Part shown: positions 31,898-40,407 of the stretch, in pieces
Numbering within the stretch: the stretch's first letter is position 1
Layout of the letters: each line of letters opens with the position of its first letter
Origin: a virus
Direction: 5' to 3' (one strand)
Virus record (IMG/VR): IMGVR_UViG_3300025483_000021
Span: 1 to 45,176 of that record
Length of the DNA stretch: 45,176 nt
Notes under the pieces: generated by a model
The model's input: only the letters and a program-made list of their open reading frames with translations
Database searches by the model: none
What the model was told of the DNA's origin: nothing
Translations under genes and position numbers: made by a program

Positions 31898-32146
31898 TTA
31901 GAAACCTTGCGTCATTTCTCCTAGAGACTCTGCAACATATGCACTGACCGCAGCAGGGTCAGGCACAAATTCTTCAGGGTCTGGGATATTTATCTCAGAT
32001 CCTTTGTCCTTTGTGACCAGCGGTGTCATCATACAAACTCCTCCGTCATGAAGGATTTTGATGGTGTGACCTCTCTCAACAAGAGAGAATACGAAGTCAA
32101 AGTTTTCTTGGACTTCTGCACAGGATAACGTAATAATGCTATTCAT
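31898..32146 (-). CDS. Phd/YefM-like antitoxin (orphan)
   Basis: The first 50 residues (MNSIITLSCAEVQENFDFVF, then LVERGHTIKILHDGGVCMMT) match the Phd/YefM pattern: an opening strand, a helix with xNF, and a G-x-x-hydrophobic strand after a Glu-Arg-Gly turn. The C-terminal 35 residues are acidic and variable, as expected for the toxin-neutralising part. No toxin gene sits next to it (the neighbours are short and unlike ParE or Doc), so it may neutralise a host toxin. The evidence is pattern-level, not certain. Its stop overlaps nothing, and its start overlaps the previous stop by ATGA. Confidence 0.5.
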   Translation of the reverse strand: MNSIITLSCAEVQENFDFVFSLVERGHTIKILHDGGVCMMTPLVTKDKGSEINIPDPEEFVPDPAAVSAYVAESLGEMTQGF

Positions 32147-32334
32147 GCGAGATAAGTGATTAGATCTTCAGGGAGGTTTTTGTTGAATTCAGCGATAGTC
32201 TCACTGAAACCCTCGGCACCTTCTTCATCAAACTTCCATTTGATAACTTCATCCACACCCTCACTATCCATCATTTTGATGGAGCGTTGAGAGATGGTAA
32301 CCCAGATGTGCTCAAGGTAGGTATCGGTTTCCAT
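32143..32334 (-). CDS. Small acidic hypothetical protein (63 aa)
   Basis: The product starts METDTYLEHIWVTISQRSIK and is acidic with a helical end. Its stop overlaps the start of the Phd-like gene (ATGA), so it is upstream in a two-gene unit. I see no toxin motif. A role together with the antitoxin-like protein is possible, but unsupported beyond coupling. Confidence 0.65.
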   Translation of the reverse strand: METDTYLEHIWVTISQRSIKMMDSEGVDEVIKWKFDEEGAEGFSETIAEFNKNLPEDLITYLA

Positions 32335-32365
32335 GGGAGCATGATGAAGACTCCCATATCATACA

Positions 32366-35110
32366 TCAATTCAGCAGTAATGGCAAGCCATAGACCTGAT
32401 GGGGTCCGAGTCCGCAACCAGTTGCCATGTAACCCGTGCCAACACCGTTGTGGATCAGTCCAGTAGCAACCTGATTCAGCAGGGCACCAGTGGGCACAAA
32501 TTCAGCGATCACACCTGTAGGAGATGCGATGAAGGTTGAGTGGACACCTGCAGTAGATCCCATGATGATATCATTCATGGATGCAGGCATTGATGTGCCC
32601 AGACAGATCCTAGTCTGTGTTGGTGGTGCCAAACCAGGGATAGGAAGGTCAGTAGTGATATCAATGATCGCACCATTCACAAAGGTGAATTGACCAGACA
32701 ATGCTTTGAGTGGGTTGAATACTGCAACGATCTCAAATCTACCACTGTTGAGGAAAGAGGAGATCCAGTTTGCCTCGTTAGTGATCTCACCAGATGCCAC
32801 GTTTTCAATCGTGTTTGCTTCAGTCTTAATAGTCTGAGAGTTAAATGCTAGTGAGTTAATTGCAGTGATCTTAACCTTTGCACCCTGAATACTAACGTCA
32901 CCAGTGTATGCAATGTCATGGTCACCCTCTTTACGAGATGCAGACTTCTGCTCTTTCTTGTCTTCCAACTTACCAGATAGTTGACTACCCCATGGCACTT
33001 TACCCATCTCATCTGCTTCAGGATGGAAAGGAATCTCATCAACAGGATAGAAGTGACCACCAGGCAATGCCTTGAAGTATTGATCACGCTCTTGACGCTG
33101 AATATGGACCATGTTAACCATATTTTTCTTCCTAGTAGAAGACTTATCAGCACCACCAGTATCTAAACTAGAAGTAACATCAGTCCCTGCAGAAGCAATC
33201 TTAGTTGACTTTATACCAGTGCCAGTCTTGCTGTCGAAACGTTGAGTTGACTTGATTGCCTGAGCATCAAGGTCACTCCTTGCCTCAGCCTTATCTGCAT
33301 TCTTAGATGATCCCTTAGACTTTGCTTGAGGACCCTGAGAAGCATTATCATTCTTAGCTCCTGTTACTTCCTCTTGATAGTTACCCATGACCTTCAGATA
33401 GAAGTCACCCTCAACTGTCAACACATAGTTACCTTTAATGGTCTCACACTTATCTTTAGCAACGATCTTAGTTTCGTTGTTGGGGATATTCTTGTGCTCG
33501 TTACCATGTCCATCTTGGAAAGAAGTAACACCACCAGGACCCTGAGTGATCTGCTTCTCAATGCCAGGTGTTGCATCATTGATGACCTTAGCACCATTCA
33601 GTTGAGTAACAACCTCCATGAGGTTTACATTGATCTTAGTAAACATCTGATCGATGTAACTACCGCTGTTACCGCCTCCAGTGACAGCATCATCAAAACT
33701 GGAGTATGGTGTGCCAACGATTGCATCATTGACATTGCTACATTCCGTGGTCCCGATTAACGGATACCACGCCTTTGATTTCGGTCGTTTAATCTTCCTC
33801 CCGCAATCTTTCTTGAAGAACATCGACAAGATGGCAAAGAGGAGTTTGATTAGACCTGACCAGTTGAGTTGAGTAAAGTCAAACTCAAAGATTGATTGTA
33901 CTGTGTCACCAAGTGCTCTTGCTTGACCAGCAATACCCTTTGCCATATCAACAGCAGCGATCACATCTCCAGCAATGTCCTTAACACGATTCATTGTCTT
34001 GGTGATACCACTAAGGATACGATTAGTAACGCCCTTAACAGCAGAGTCAACACCTTTAAGTTTATCAGCAATCTTATCTACAATCTGCGTCGCTATATTA
34101 TTAGCGAACGCAGAGACATCCGATATTGCGGCTTGCACTAGCCCCAACCACATCGGTTTCTTCATGCAGAAGATATCAAAGATCATCTCAAGGAACATCA
34201 TGATTGTGGTGATCACAACCAGAGGGACAAAACTAGAGATGATTTGCACAATCTTACCAACAACCTCAGCAATGAGTTTGGCAAGTAATTCTTTCAATGG
34301 TGCAAGAATACCAGCGATACCACCAGCAAGGAAATTCATGATCTTACCCATGTGCTCCATCACCTTATCGCCTGCAACCTTCTTACCCGTTGCAAGGGAG
34401 ATGAATCCACCAGGACCACTGGCAAGAGTCGCTGCCATGTTGCCCAACTCTGTGAGCATACGCTCTAGGTCAGTCGAGAAACCGTCACCACTAGGACCAG
34501 CAACACCATCAGCAATAGACTGCTTCTCTACAGGAGGTTTAGTAGGATTAGTAACAGCATTACCAGGCAGAGTTTCTTCAGCGGCAGAGATAACGCCGCG
34601 AGCCTCTTCTCCACCCACTTGACCAGGAGCTCCAGGCGTGCCTGTCTGCTTCTTAGGCATTGGATGACCGTCATTTCTTTCATTACCTGCTAAGTCTTTT
34701 TTCTGTGGAGTCTCAGTCTTTAACTTTTCTGCATTTGTGCCATCAGCAGCAGTCGTTTTCTTCTTAGGATCTTCCTTTGTTTGGAATCCACGGAATGCAC
34801 CCATGACAATAGGCAACTGTGCCTCATCACCGTCAAGGAAGAAACCCATGACCCATGCGCCAGGTTGCAATCCAGTGGTGGATCCAACAGATTTAGTCTG
34901 TGCTTTATCCGTAGGCAGCAACACCTGTGCCCATGGGAGCACCTTTGTAGGCATCTCTTTCGTGTATGCCTGCTTTGCCTTGTGACCAGTATACCAACCG
35001 AGAATACGCACCTGGACACGACCTAACTCGGAGGGATCCTCGATATTCTCAACTTCCCCGATCCACCAAGTGTAACCGTCTCTTCCTAGGTAATCAGTGC
35101 GTTCTCTCAT
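32366..35110 (-). CDS. 5: Baseplate hub/spike protein gp5-like
   Basis: This 914-residue protein opens with the gp5 OB-fold pattern (GYTWWIGEVENIEDPSELGR then VQVRILGW). A low-complexity linker (about 115-210) follows, then a hydrophobic helical region (about 215-440, for example KIVQIISSFVPLVV), and a C-terminal beta-helix with VTG-like and VEGDFYLKVMGNYQEEVTG repeats (about 510-600), and a final beta part. T4 gp5 has a lysozyme domain between OB fold and beta-helix. Here I see none, but a hydrophobic insertion instead. It is the expected needle that pierces the outer membrane. It lies downstream of gp27-like and cpeT. Confidence 0.85.
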   Translation of the reverse strand: MRERTDYLGRDGYTWWIGEVENIEDPSELGRVQVRILGWYTGHKAKQAYTKEMPTKVLPWAQVLLPTDKAQTKSVGSTTGLQPGAWVMGFFLDGDEAQLPIVMGAFRGFQTKEDPKKKTTAADGTNAEKLKTETPQKKDLAGNERNDGHPMPKKQTGTPGAPGQVGGEEARGVISAAEETLPGNAVTNPTKPPVEKQSIADGVAGPSGDGFSTDLERMLTELGNMAATLASGPGGFISLATGKKVAGDKVMEHMGKIMNFLAGGIAGILAPLKELLAKLIAEVVGKIVQIISSFVPLVVITTIMMFLEMIFDIFCMKKPMWLGLVQAAISDVSAFANNIATQIVDKIADKLKGVDSAVKGVTNRILSGITKTMNRVKDIAGDVIAAVDMAKGIAGQARALGDTVQSIFEFDFTQLNWSGLIKLLFAILSMFFKKDCGRKIKRPKSKAWYPLIGTTECSNVNDAIVGTPYSSFDDAVTGGGNSGSYIDQMFTKINVNLMEVVTQLNGAKVINDATPGIEKQITQGPGGVTSFQDGHGNEHKNIPNNETKIVAKDKCETIKGNYVLTVEGDFYLKVMGNYQEEVTGAKNDNASQGPQAKSKGSSKNADKAEARSDLDAQAIKSTQRFDSKTGTGIKSTKIASAGTDVTSSLDTGGADKSSTRKKNMVNMVHIQRQERDQYFKALPGGHFYPVDEIPFHPEADEMGKVPWGSQLSGKLEDKKEQKSASRKEGDHDIAYTGDVSIQGAKVKITAINSLAFNSQTIKTEANTIENVASGEITNEANWISSFLNSGRFEIVAVFNPLKALSGQFTFVNGAIIDITTDLPIPGLAPPTQTRICLGTSMPASMNDIIMGSTAGVHSTFIASPTGVIAEFVPTGALLNQVATGLIHNGVGTGYMATGCGLGPHQVYGLPLLLN

Positions 35111-35131
35111 TTGAATAATAATTCTATGTGA

Positions 35132-35593
35132 TTATTTATCGATCAAGGTGAAGAGAAATTCACCCTCTTCTTCAGGTTTACCCCATGCTTGCTTATCAGT
35201 TTCGGTATCCCATCCTTGATCCAATGATCTATAGTCTAGTCCGTTGAATCGGATCCTAGACTTAATCAGAAACTTACCTACCTGACACCAACCATCAGGA
35301 ATACCTGTCCACCATTTACCATCCCAAGTCCATACAAAAGGACAACTGTCCTCTGTGCTCAAGTAGTTATAGATGTCAGTCCTGACAGTTGTCTCAGTCG
35401 TCTCAGTTATTCTGTATCTTAACCAGTTATATGCGTCCTTCTCGCCTTTATACTTGTACCAGGATTTGGATTCAAAAATTCCAGATGATGTTTGCCAAAT
35501 CCTGATATCTATCTGTGGCCATTGAGAGGGATTACTCTGTGCCTGCAGTTTATTACGATAGTGCCCATATAAGAGCTCTTCAAAGTTATTCAT
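35132..35593 (-). CDS. cpeT: CpeT/CpcT-like phycobiliprotein chromophore lyase
   Basis: This 153-residue protein begins MNNFEELLYGHYRNKLQAQS and has SNPSQWPQIDIRIW, ESKSWYKYKGE and SLDQGWDTETDKQAWGKPEE, the family pattern of CpcT/CpeT: a conserved start (xGxYxNKxQA), a DxGxD segment and an ending QxWGxxxxGxxxF. The product attaches or handles phycobilin chromophores of phycobilisomes. In cyanophages it is thought to keep host light harvesting going during infection. Its stop codon overlaps the late promoter of gp5. Confidence 0.8.
   Translation of the reverse strand: MNNFEELLYGHYRNKLQAQSNPSQWPQIDIRIWQTSSGIFESKSWYKYKGEKDAYNWLRYRITETTETTVRTDIYNYLSTEDSCPFVWTWDGKWWTGIPDGWCQVGKFLIKSRIRFNGLDYRSLDQGWDTETDKQAWGKPEEEGEFLFTLIDK
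35133..35140 (-). promoter_or_regulatory. T4-type late promoter (GATAAATA)
   Basis: GATAAATA on the minus strand, 23 bases before the gp5 ATG at 35110. It covers the last codons of cpeT (GAT AAA TAA). Confidence 0.65.
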
Positions 35594-35639
35594 CTCTTCA
35601 ACCCTTACATGGTTATTATAATAAATTATTAGATCTTTG

Positions 35640-35867
35640 TCAATCCTCGTAAACTAAACACTCAGGTTCTGAAGGATTCTGATCACAGAAGAGCTCTAGG
35701 TATGTGGGATCATGATGATCTCCTTCTTCAATCTCTTTCTTATGATGCTCAGCATAATCCTCCAATTCATGCAACTCGCCTTCAATGTGGCGACGTTGGT
35801 TGGGTGAGATCATAGGATTGTCTAGGATCTCTTTATCTTTTTGGATGTGCTTTTCGATGCTTTCCAT
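35640..35867 (-). CDS. cp12: CP12-like inhibitor of the Calvin cycle
   Basis: The 75-residue protein has a helical N-terminal half (MESIEKHIQKDKEILDNPMI) with a helix ELHELEDYAEHH like the core helix of CP12. Its C-terminal reads LELFCDQNPSEPECLVYED, which matches the CP12 signature of a cysteine pair eight residues apart and the YxD tail that docks into GAPDH. The N-terminal cysteine pair found in plant CP12 is missing. CP12 holds GAPDH and phosphoribulokinase together and inactivates them. Phage copies are reported to shift host carbon flow to the pentose phosphate pathway. It lies 5 bases after gp27 and 46 before cpeT. Confidence 0.85.
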   Translation of the reverse strand: MESIEKHIQKDKEILDNPMISPNQRRHIEGELHELEDYAEHHKKEIEEGDHHDPTYLELFCDQNPSEPECLVYED

Positions 35868-35872
35868 TTCAG

Positions 35873-37243
35873 TTACTTGTTGGGAATTGAGTCTCTAATC
35901 AAAAGCAATTCAGAAGTGCAACCTTTCTTGGTGTAGGTAAATGTATGGGCAGCAATGAGATACTTCCCGCTAAATTTCCTATCTTTGGTAACACTCTTAC
36001 CCTTCTCGCGAGATCCAGGTATGATGAGTTTAATAATGTCCCCCGCACAGAGTGCAGTGTTTCCAGGCACCTGAATGGTTAACTGAATTGCTTTCATTAG
36101 ATTATATCTAGCCGCTGCGTATTCTGCAACCGCCAAAGTGTCAAAGTTTTGAGTCCCATTGTCAGGATCTCCTTTCGGTTGACCTGTAGATCCTTGCTGA
36201 TGGGCAAGGGCTGGGATGATTCTCATCTTCTGTCTAGTAGGCGATGCACCCTCCCCCTTCACCTCTTCAGGCATATTGAATGGTGGTGAATCATGGAGGG
36301 TCTTAGCTCTCTTGAAGATAGCATCAAACGCTGTTTCTCTAGCAGGATATACCGTGCCTGAGGGCGCAGACTTCTTGTCATTACTAGCGCCTGACTGTGT
36401 AGCATTACTTAGTGTAGGCATAGTCATACAAATACCAGTGGTGACTGTTTTATATGTGCCCATTCTCATGTGTCTGAGATGGTTTGCCTTATCAGGATAT
36501 TGAATAGATTCAATATTGTAATACCCAGCATCTCCCTCTTCTAGTTGACCCTGCTGTTTGTATGTATATGAAAATTCAAACCCCTGCTCACACAACAGGT
36601 CAATAGATTTGAAGTTGTATCCTCTCTGATTTTCATAGAATAAGAATCCAGATTGCTTGTCGTCACCCCTACCAGATGTCACCCTAGTAACCTTGTCTGA
36701 GACATATGAGATAAGGTCTACAGGTCTCCAGTTAGGAGATACAACCATAACTCTAGAGTGGTCTTCAAAATTCTCTTCCTTAATTCTCTTGCCAGGTGCT
36801 TTCAGATATTTCTTACAGACATGCTTAGGAATGTTTTCAACGTCCTTGGATCCACCCTCATCAATAGGACCAAATGCTTTGAAGACTTTATATATTTCAT
36901 TGTTATACATCTCTGGTGAGCAACAGAAGAGTTTATACATCTGCCCTCTCTCAGATTTGATGATGTCACCAATCTTATAGACTTTGAATTCTAACTTTAA
37001 GATGCCTTTATCATTCGCTGCTAAGGTCTTTAGGTTGACTTCAACTTTCTCACCACCCTGCAAATTCAAGTTAAAGTCAACAGAGTCGATCATCGTCAAC
37101 TCTAAGCGTACAAATGGTGCCTCAATAGACTCATAGTAGAGAAAATTTCCCACCAGATCCTTAATGTCATACTCTTCCTCATTAGTGAGTGTAGTTAGAG
37201 AAATTTTGTTACACTTAAATTCTCTTGATGCGTTGTTTGCCAT
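35873..37243 (-). CDS. 27: Baseplate hub protein gp27-like
   Basis: The 456-residue product lies between the tape-measure-like genes and gp5. It has beta-rich N-terminal domains (for example RLELTMIDSVDFNLNLQGGEKV), as expected for the gp27/gpD hub fold, and a C-terminal beta region (NTALCAGDIIKLIIPGS and GKYLIAAHTFTYTKKG) of the hub type. T4 gp27 has 391 residues. Its start overlaps the upstream stop as TAATG. It probably forms the trimeric hub that carries gp5. Confidence 0.75.
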   Translation of the reverse strand: MANNASREFKCNKISLTTLTNEEEYDIKDLVGNFLYYESIEAPFVRLELTMIDSVDFNLNLQGGEKVEVNLKTLAANDKGILKLEFKVYKIGDIIKSERGQMYKLFCCSPEMYNNEIYKVFKAFGPIDEGGSKDVENIPKHVCKKYLKAPGKRIKEENFEDHSRVMVVSPNWRPVDLISYVSDKVTRVTSGRGDDKQSGFLFYENQRGYNFKSIDLLCEQGFEFSYTYKQQGQLEEGDAGYYNIESIQYPDKANHLRHMRMGTYKTVTTGICMTMPTLSNATQSGASNDKKSAPSGTVYPARETAFDAIFKRAKTLHDSPPFNMPEEVKGEGASPTRQKMRIIPALAHQQGSTGQPKGDPDNGTQNFDTLAVAEYAAARYNLMKAIQLTIQVPGNTALCAGDIIKLIIPGSREKGKSVTKDRKFSGKYLIAAHTFTYTKKGCTSELLLIRDSIPNK

Positions 37244-40200
37244 TACATTAAGTTACTAAGGGTGGTATTAAACTCAGTGAGGACACCAAATTTGGGCATT
37301 AGGAAGTCATCAGCGTCATTCTTATCCTTACCAGGGACAATAATTTCATTAGATTCACCACCCATGATAGGTGCTTCTTCTTGATTGGTAATAACGGGTT
37401 GCATTGCGGCATCACGTTGAGTAGTCAGTGACTTCAATTTATCTGCTTTACTTTCAGTCTTCTTCTGCTGACCCTCTTCTACCTTCTTACCACTGGTATT
37501 AGTGCTCGCAGTTTTAGGTAAAGATTTACCCAGTTCTCCGAGACCTTTACCCAAGACACCATCTGCGCCAAAGAGTCTCTCGATGATCTCAGCCTGAGTC
37601 TCTCCATCCTTCTTCCCTGTATCTGTCTTCTTAGATTCCTTTGCTGCTTTCTCTTCTGCCTTACGCTCTTTATCAGTTACGACAGCATCCTTCATAGTCT
37701 CAGGTGCTGCAAACTCATTATCAGCGCCAGGTTTGACAGACATCTTAGTTACAGGGTCAATCTGATAACCCGCTGCTGCTGCAGCTGCAGCATGTGCATC
37801 AGGAGCACCCTGATCTTTATGATCTTGGAATGATTTATCAAACCAGTATGCTGTATCTGCCTTGGGATGAATCTTAATCTCTTTGATATTTGCTGGTGTA
37901 GATGTCCCCTTCGTGCCTTTATTCTGATGCCTATTGGCAATGTCAGTCTTCAGACCACCTGAATTCATTACTGCCTTAAATTCATCACTGTCTGGTCTAA
38001 CACCAGCTCTCTTTTCACCCATTCCAAATAAGTTACCTGCCTCAGTCCTCTTGGACATTGACTTGATAGATACCGAACCATCAACATATCCATAAGTTAC
38101 ATAGTATGACTTGTCATTTAAGACAACTCTACTTGCTTGGAAACTATCTTTCTTATATTTTACAGGATCAAACTTACCACCCTCAGCAAACTTAGGCAGG
38201 AATCCACCCCTAGAGAAAGGCATGGAGTATCCACCACGAGATGCCTCACCTATTCTCTGATGAGTAAGACCAGGATTAGTTCTGGTTGCAGGAGTGTCAA
38301 ATGGCACAACAAATGCGCCACCACCTGCAAATCCTTTCATACCAACCCACTCAGTGCCATGACCAATGAATGACGTGCTAGCACCACCATCTAGTGACAC
38401 AGGGTAACCAGACTGAGGACCAGAGATCCATCCACCCATCGACTTCTGTGGTAACGACTGTGGCACCTGACCACCTTGAGCGAATCCAAAGAAGTTACCA
38501 ACAGCACCCAGGAGACCACCTGCTACTGCCTTCACACCCTTGAAGATAGGATGATCTACGATTGCTTTGAATAGTTTACCAATCAGTGAGATAGTGCCAT
38601 TATCACCAGCGATTGCCTCTAGGAGTTTCTCATCCCATGACATTCCTGTATCTTTTTCTGCCTTCCCTTGATCCCCACCCTTCATATCTTCTTTATTGGC
38701 AGCACTACCACCAATAACAGAAGTTGATACACCAAAGATCTTAGCAAGAGGTGCGATCATTGCACCTAGCATGTTTCTAATAGGTGCAGGGAGGAATGCT
38801 CCGAATACTTTACCAATACCACCGATGGCAGTCATAATGCCAACACCCAGTGCTTTGAATGGGAGTTGCATCAACTGACCGAAAGCTTTAGCAACCTTCG
38901 CAGTCTTGCGAAGTTGCTTTGCCATCTCATCTTGCAGGTTAAATGACCCACCAGATGCCATCTTAGGTTGGACCATCTTAGCGGTCTGGAAGGACCCTCC
39001 TGCTGCCTTACCTGCCTTACTCTTCTCCTTATCTACCTCATCTGTCTTAGGTGCAAAGAATTTCAGCACTGCAGTCAGTGCTTTGAGTCCTAAGAATAGA
39101 GGAGCAAACCAGACCTGGATGCCAACACCCAGGATCTTACTGATCATTGGGAGGTGGGGCTCGATGAAGTCAAGCACCTGAGTCATTACTGCCCCAAGGG
39201 TTTCAAAGAAACCACTCAGATTATCTTTAATAGGTGCCATCACCTGCTTAAAGACATCACCAATCATGTTGAAGAATCTACCGATTGGTTTGAAGATGGG
39301 TTCCATAAACCCACCGATTGCTTTACCTGCCTTACCACCAACGAATGCACCAGCAGCACCACCGATCATCCCACCAAGGGGACCACCGAGTTTATTACCA
39401 ATAGCTTCACCAACCATGGCACCACCAGCGGTGCCTACACCAGCACCAACTGCCTCTGCATTGCTAGCACCAGCACCTTTCTCGCCCAGGAATGCACCAA
39501 CACCTAGACCACCAGCAATCAAACCCTTACCGAGTTTACTACCTGCAAACTTCCTAATCTTGGCACCAGCTTTCGCTGCCTTACCAATGTTTAGGATACC
39601 TTTGATCAGACTACTGACAACCCATCCGACAGTCTTAGCAGTCGCTAATGGATTCTTGAGGAATGCTATCCCCAGGAATATGGGAGCAGCAGACAGCAGA
39701 AACTGTCCTAATCCTATAATCCCCTTCAGAGATATAGGATTCTCCATAAACTTCACCAGTCCATCAAACGCCGACCCTACAAGGAATGACGTTATCTTAA
39801 AGACAAACTTACCAATAGCAGCAAGTCCTTCTACAAGTTTCTGGACCTTATCTGGATTCTTAGAGATCCAATCCAATGCAGCAAATGCAATGAAGATCTT
39901 AAAGATACCACCTAAGAATCTAGCAATAGCACCAAGGAATCCACCAAAAGCACCTTTTGCTGCCTCCTTAAAATTCTGGACTACCTGAGATCCTGCCTTC
40001 TTTTCCTTCTTCTCGCTCTTATTTTCTAACTCTTCTCTCTTCTTCTTATTCTCTCTACGCTTCTCTTCAGCAGTTTTCTTCTTCTCTCGTCCTTCCTCTG
40101 CCTTATCTACAGCAATCTCTGCCTTCTTAGTAATGTTGTCGCCTTTGATCTTGGCAGAGACTCTATCCTTCATCGCTTGAGTCATTGCCTCTACTTGGAG

Positions 40201-40407
40201 AGCAATGCCATTCATCGATGCACCCAAGGAATTCATACCTGAGGTGATAGACTTAAATGCTTTATCCTGATCTTTGACAATCTTACCTAACTCATCAGCA
40301 GCAGTAAGAGGCGTAAACTTTTTGCCACCACCAGTGCCCTTATAAGATATCATCTTATAAAGTTTTGGTTTTGAGACCTTAGTTGCTGGTGCTTTTGGTG
40401 ATGCCAT
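37243..40407 (-). CDS. Tape-measure-like tail protein, copy 2 (1054 aa)
   Basis: The protein is made of a charged helical N-terminal region (coiled coil around residues 95-140), a hydrophobic helical segment (about 150-230, FIAFAALDWISKNPDKVQKL) and a glycine-alanine-rich segment with repeats like GNKLGGPLGGMIGGAAGAFVGG (about 315-370), then long amphipathic helices. This layout is that of phage tape-measure proteins. The gene is a diverged paralogue of the larger gene upstream. It has its own late promoter (40463-40470) inside the end of the upstream gene. The C-terminal part is rich in Gly and Lys and contains no wall-degrading domain that I recognise. Confidence 0.75.
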   Translation of the reverse strand: MASPKAPATKVSKPKLYKMISYKGTGGGKKFTPLTAADELGKIVKDQDKAFKSITSGMNSLGASMNGIALQVEAMTQAMKDRVSAKIKGDNITKKAEIAVDKAEEGREKKKTAEEKRRENKKKREELENKSEKKEKKAGSQVVQNFKEAAKGAFGGFLGAIARFLGGIFKIFIAFAALDWISKNPDKVQKLVEGLAAIGKFVFKITSFLVGSAFDGLVKFMENPISLKGIIGLGQFLLSAAPIFLGIAFLKNPLATAKTVGWVVSSLIKGILNIGKAAKAGAKIRKFAGSKLGKGLIAGGLGVGAFLGEKGAGASNAEAVGAGVGTAGGAMVGEAIGNKLGGPLGGMIGGAAGAFVGGKAGKAIGGFMEPIFKPIGRFFNMIGDVFKQVMAPIKDNLSGFFETLGAVMTQVLDFIEPHLPMISKILGVGIQVWFAPLFLGLKALTAVLKFFAPKTDEVDKEKSKAGKAAGGSFQTAKMVQPKMASGGSFNLQDEMAKQLRKTAKVAKAFGQLMQLPFKALGVGIMTAIGGIGKVFGAFLPAPIRNMLGAMIAPLAKIFGVSTSVIGGSAANKEDMKGGDQGKAEKDTGMSWDEKLLEAIAGDNGTISLIGKLFKAIVDHPIFKGVKAVAGGLLGAVGNFFGFAQGGQVPQSLPQKSMGGWISGPQSGYPVSLDGGASTSFIGHGTEWVGMKGFAGGGAFVVPFDTPATRTNPGLTHQRIGEASRGGYSMPFSRGGFLPKFAEGGKFDPVKYKKDSFQASRVVLNDKSYYVTYGYVDGSVSIKSMSKRTEAGNLFGMGEKRAGVRPDSDEFKAVMNSGGLKTDIANRHQNKGTKGTSTPANIKEIKIHPKADTAYWFDKSFQDHKDQGAPDAHAAAAAAAGYQIDPVTKMSVKPGADNEFAAPETMKDAVVTDKERKAEEKAAKESKKTDTGKKDGETQAEIIERLFGADGVLGKGLGELGKSLPKTASTNTSGKKVEEGQQKKTESKADKLKSLTTQRDAAMQPVITNQEEAPIMGGESNEIIVPGKDKNDADDFLMPKFGVLTEFNTTLSNLM

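Noticed and set aside
32143-32334. Toxin partner of the Phd-like antitoxin
   Set aside because: No ParE/RelE/Doc feature; acidic, which is unlike typical basic toxins.
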